Source of the DNA: Tissierella sp032104385
GTDB taxonomy: Bacteria; Bacillota; Clostridia; Tissierellales; Tissierellaceae
Reading direction: 5' to 3'
NCBI RefSeq assembly: GCF_032104385.1
Contig: NZ_DAMCHJ010000012.1
Span: forward strand, 1-64,000
DNA: 64,000 nucleotides
Shown piece after piece: positions 63,276-64,000 of the stretch. A program made the translations under genes and the position numbers. Under the pieces are notes generated by a model. That model worked only from the letters and a program-made list of their open reading frames with translations, did no database searches and was not told the DNA's origin. Position 1 is the first letter of the stretch, and every line of letters starts with the position of its first letter.

Positions 63276-64000
63276 TATTTCATTTACTTCTACTTCATGA
63301 GAATTAAGTATATTTATTATATTATTTCCATTAGCATATACTAATTCTCCTTTATATTTTGGAGATTCTTCATTTCCAAGCTGAACAATATTCCATTTTA
63401 CATTTCCTTTAAAATTTTCTTCATCATTAATGATAGTTTCTAATTTAATATCTGATTCTTTATTTACTCTTAGTTTTACCCTTCTAATATTATCAACTAC
63501 AAAATTATTGCTAATACTATCAAGTATTAAATCTAAATCATTACCACCATTTACTTCTACTTTCTTATTATCTGGTATTGTGATACTTAGATTTTTAAGA
63601 TTATAATTTTCTTTAAAACTTATATATATTATATTATCTGATTTATTTATATTAATATAATCTTCATCTAGTATTTTTTTAGCATTTTCTTCACTAGTTG
63701 ATGTTATATTAATAGCCCCTGAAGATATTATTTTATTTATCTTATCGGTTCTAACAGTTAAGCTTGAATAATTCTGTCCATTAATAACTATTTTTTCTAT
63801 ACTGTCATCAACCATATATTCTTCAAATGGTAGTTCGTAATTATATGTTTCAGATGATATTTTTGTTTTTATCCAATTCATTGCTCCTATTTCAATAAGA
63901 CTATAAATACATATATTAATACCTAATACAATCATTACCATAAATACGGAGAAAATATCATATCTTATTACTACCCTTTCTTCTTCCTTTTTTTCTTTAA
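63273..64000 (-). CDS. membrane-anchored DUF4097-like protein, 5' end outside the window
   Basis: The frame stays open to the window edge, with KEKKEEERVVIRYDIFSVF before the first internal ATG at 63941, so the true start is outside. One membrane span (about FSVFMVMIVLGINICIYSL) precedes a beta-strand-rich part with NLSITIPDNKKVEVNGGND, similar to DUF4097/adhesin-like beta-helix proteins. Such proteins often follow PspC-type regulators. Function unknown. Confidence 0.6.
   Translation of the reverse strand, partial: KEKKEEERVVIRYDIFSVFMVMIVLGINICIYSLIEIGAMNWIKTKISSETYNYELPFEEYMVDDSIEKIVINGQNYSSLTVRTDKINKIISSGAINITSTSEENAKKILDEDYININKSDNIIYISFKENYNLKNLSITIPDNKKVEVNGGNDLDLILDSISNNFVVDNIRRVKLRVNKESDIKLETIINDEENFKGNVKWNIVQLGNEESPKYKGELVYANGNNIINILNSHEVEVNEI

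Overview
The window is chromosomal DNA of a low-GC, strictly anaerobic Gram-positive, most likely a member of the Clostridia; amino-acid-fermenting Tissierellales are an inference only. The evidence is the AT-rich sequence, AGGAGG-type ribosome sites with many TTG/GTG starts, a long single-chain PurL, a T-box leader, an [FeFe]-hydrogenase and a glycyl-radical enzyme. Most genes lie on the minus strand in compact operons.

Layout. 1-4.5 kb: purL-purE behind a leader that reads as a tandem guanine/PRPP riboswitch with terminator. 4.5-8.6 kb: small accessory genes (GNAT, alpha/beta hydrolase, a broken VOC gene, HAD phosphatase, Nudix, two membrane proteins). 8.6-10.4 kb: a [2Fe-2S] protein and an [FeFe]-hydrogenase broken by one base. 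10.5-13.9 kb, plus strand: lipoprotein, DUF2935 protein, truA. 13.9-19.1 kb: lysC-hom-thrC-thrB behind a T-box leader whose specifier reads ACC (Thr). 19.1-22.5 kb: a YtrA-type GntR/ABC exporter operon. 22.7-29.2 kb: a MetNIQ-like importer with two NlpA lipoproteins, a creatininase-family enzyme and a DUF169 protein, divergent from a saccharopine-dehydrogenase-like enzyme. 29.3-34.5 kb: an Opp/Nik/Cnt-type importer under a promoter with a near-perfect Fur box. 34.8-36.9 kb: PadR/HAAS pair and a CPBP protease. 37.2-45.4 kb: Crp-type regulator, YjjI/YjjW glycyl-radical pair, BmpA-NupOPQ nucleoside importer, cdd, and a stub of a pyrimidine-nucleoside phosphorylase. 45.8-46.7 kb: DsrE protein and a broken YdcF gene.

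46,937-60,706 is a 13.8 kb integrated element inserted at the 3' end of guaA and bounded by 17-bp direct repeats. It separates guaA from its probable native terminator. It carries an XRE repressor, xis, a frameshifted tyrosine integrase, ribbon-helix-helix and MobC-like proteins, a primase and a VapE helicase, a candidate oriT and iterons, but no relaxase. Its cargo is a BcgI-like restriction-modification system whose specificity gene holds a (TA)10 tract at a domain boundary, a two-gene module (NdpA/YejK-like protein plus membrane protein), and a three-gene cassette of unknown function. Beyond it lie guaA, guaB and a partial membrane protein.

The most interesting points are these. (1) The PurL glutaminase domain has lost its catalytic Cys and His, and GuaA has no glutaminase domain, so purine synthesis here may run on free ammonia or separate glutaminases. 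(2) The TA tract can switch the specificity protein between two and three recognition domains. (3) The NdpA-like/membrane pair beside the restriction system is a candidate undescribed defence module. (4) The nucleoside importer is joined to the YjjI/YjjW glycyl-radical pair. All domain assignments come from reading the sequence; no database search was run.
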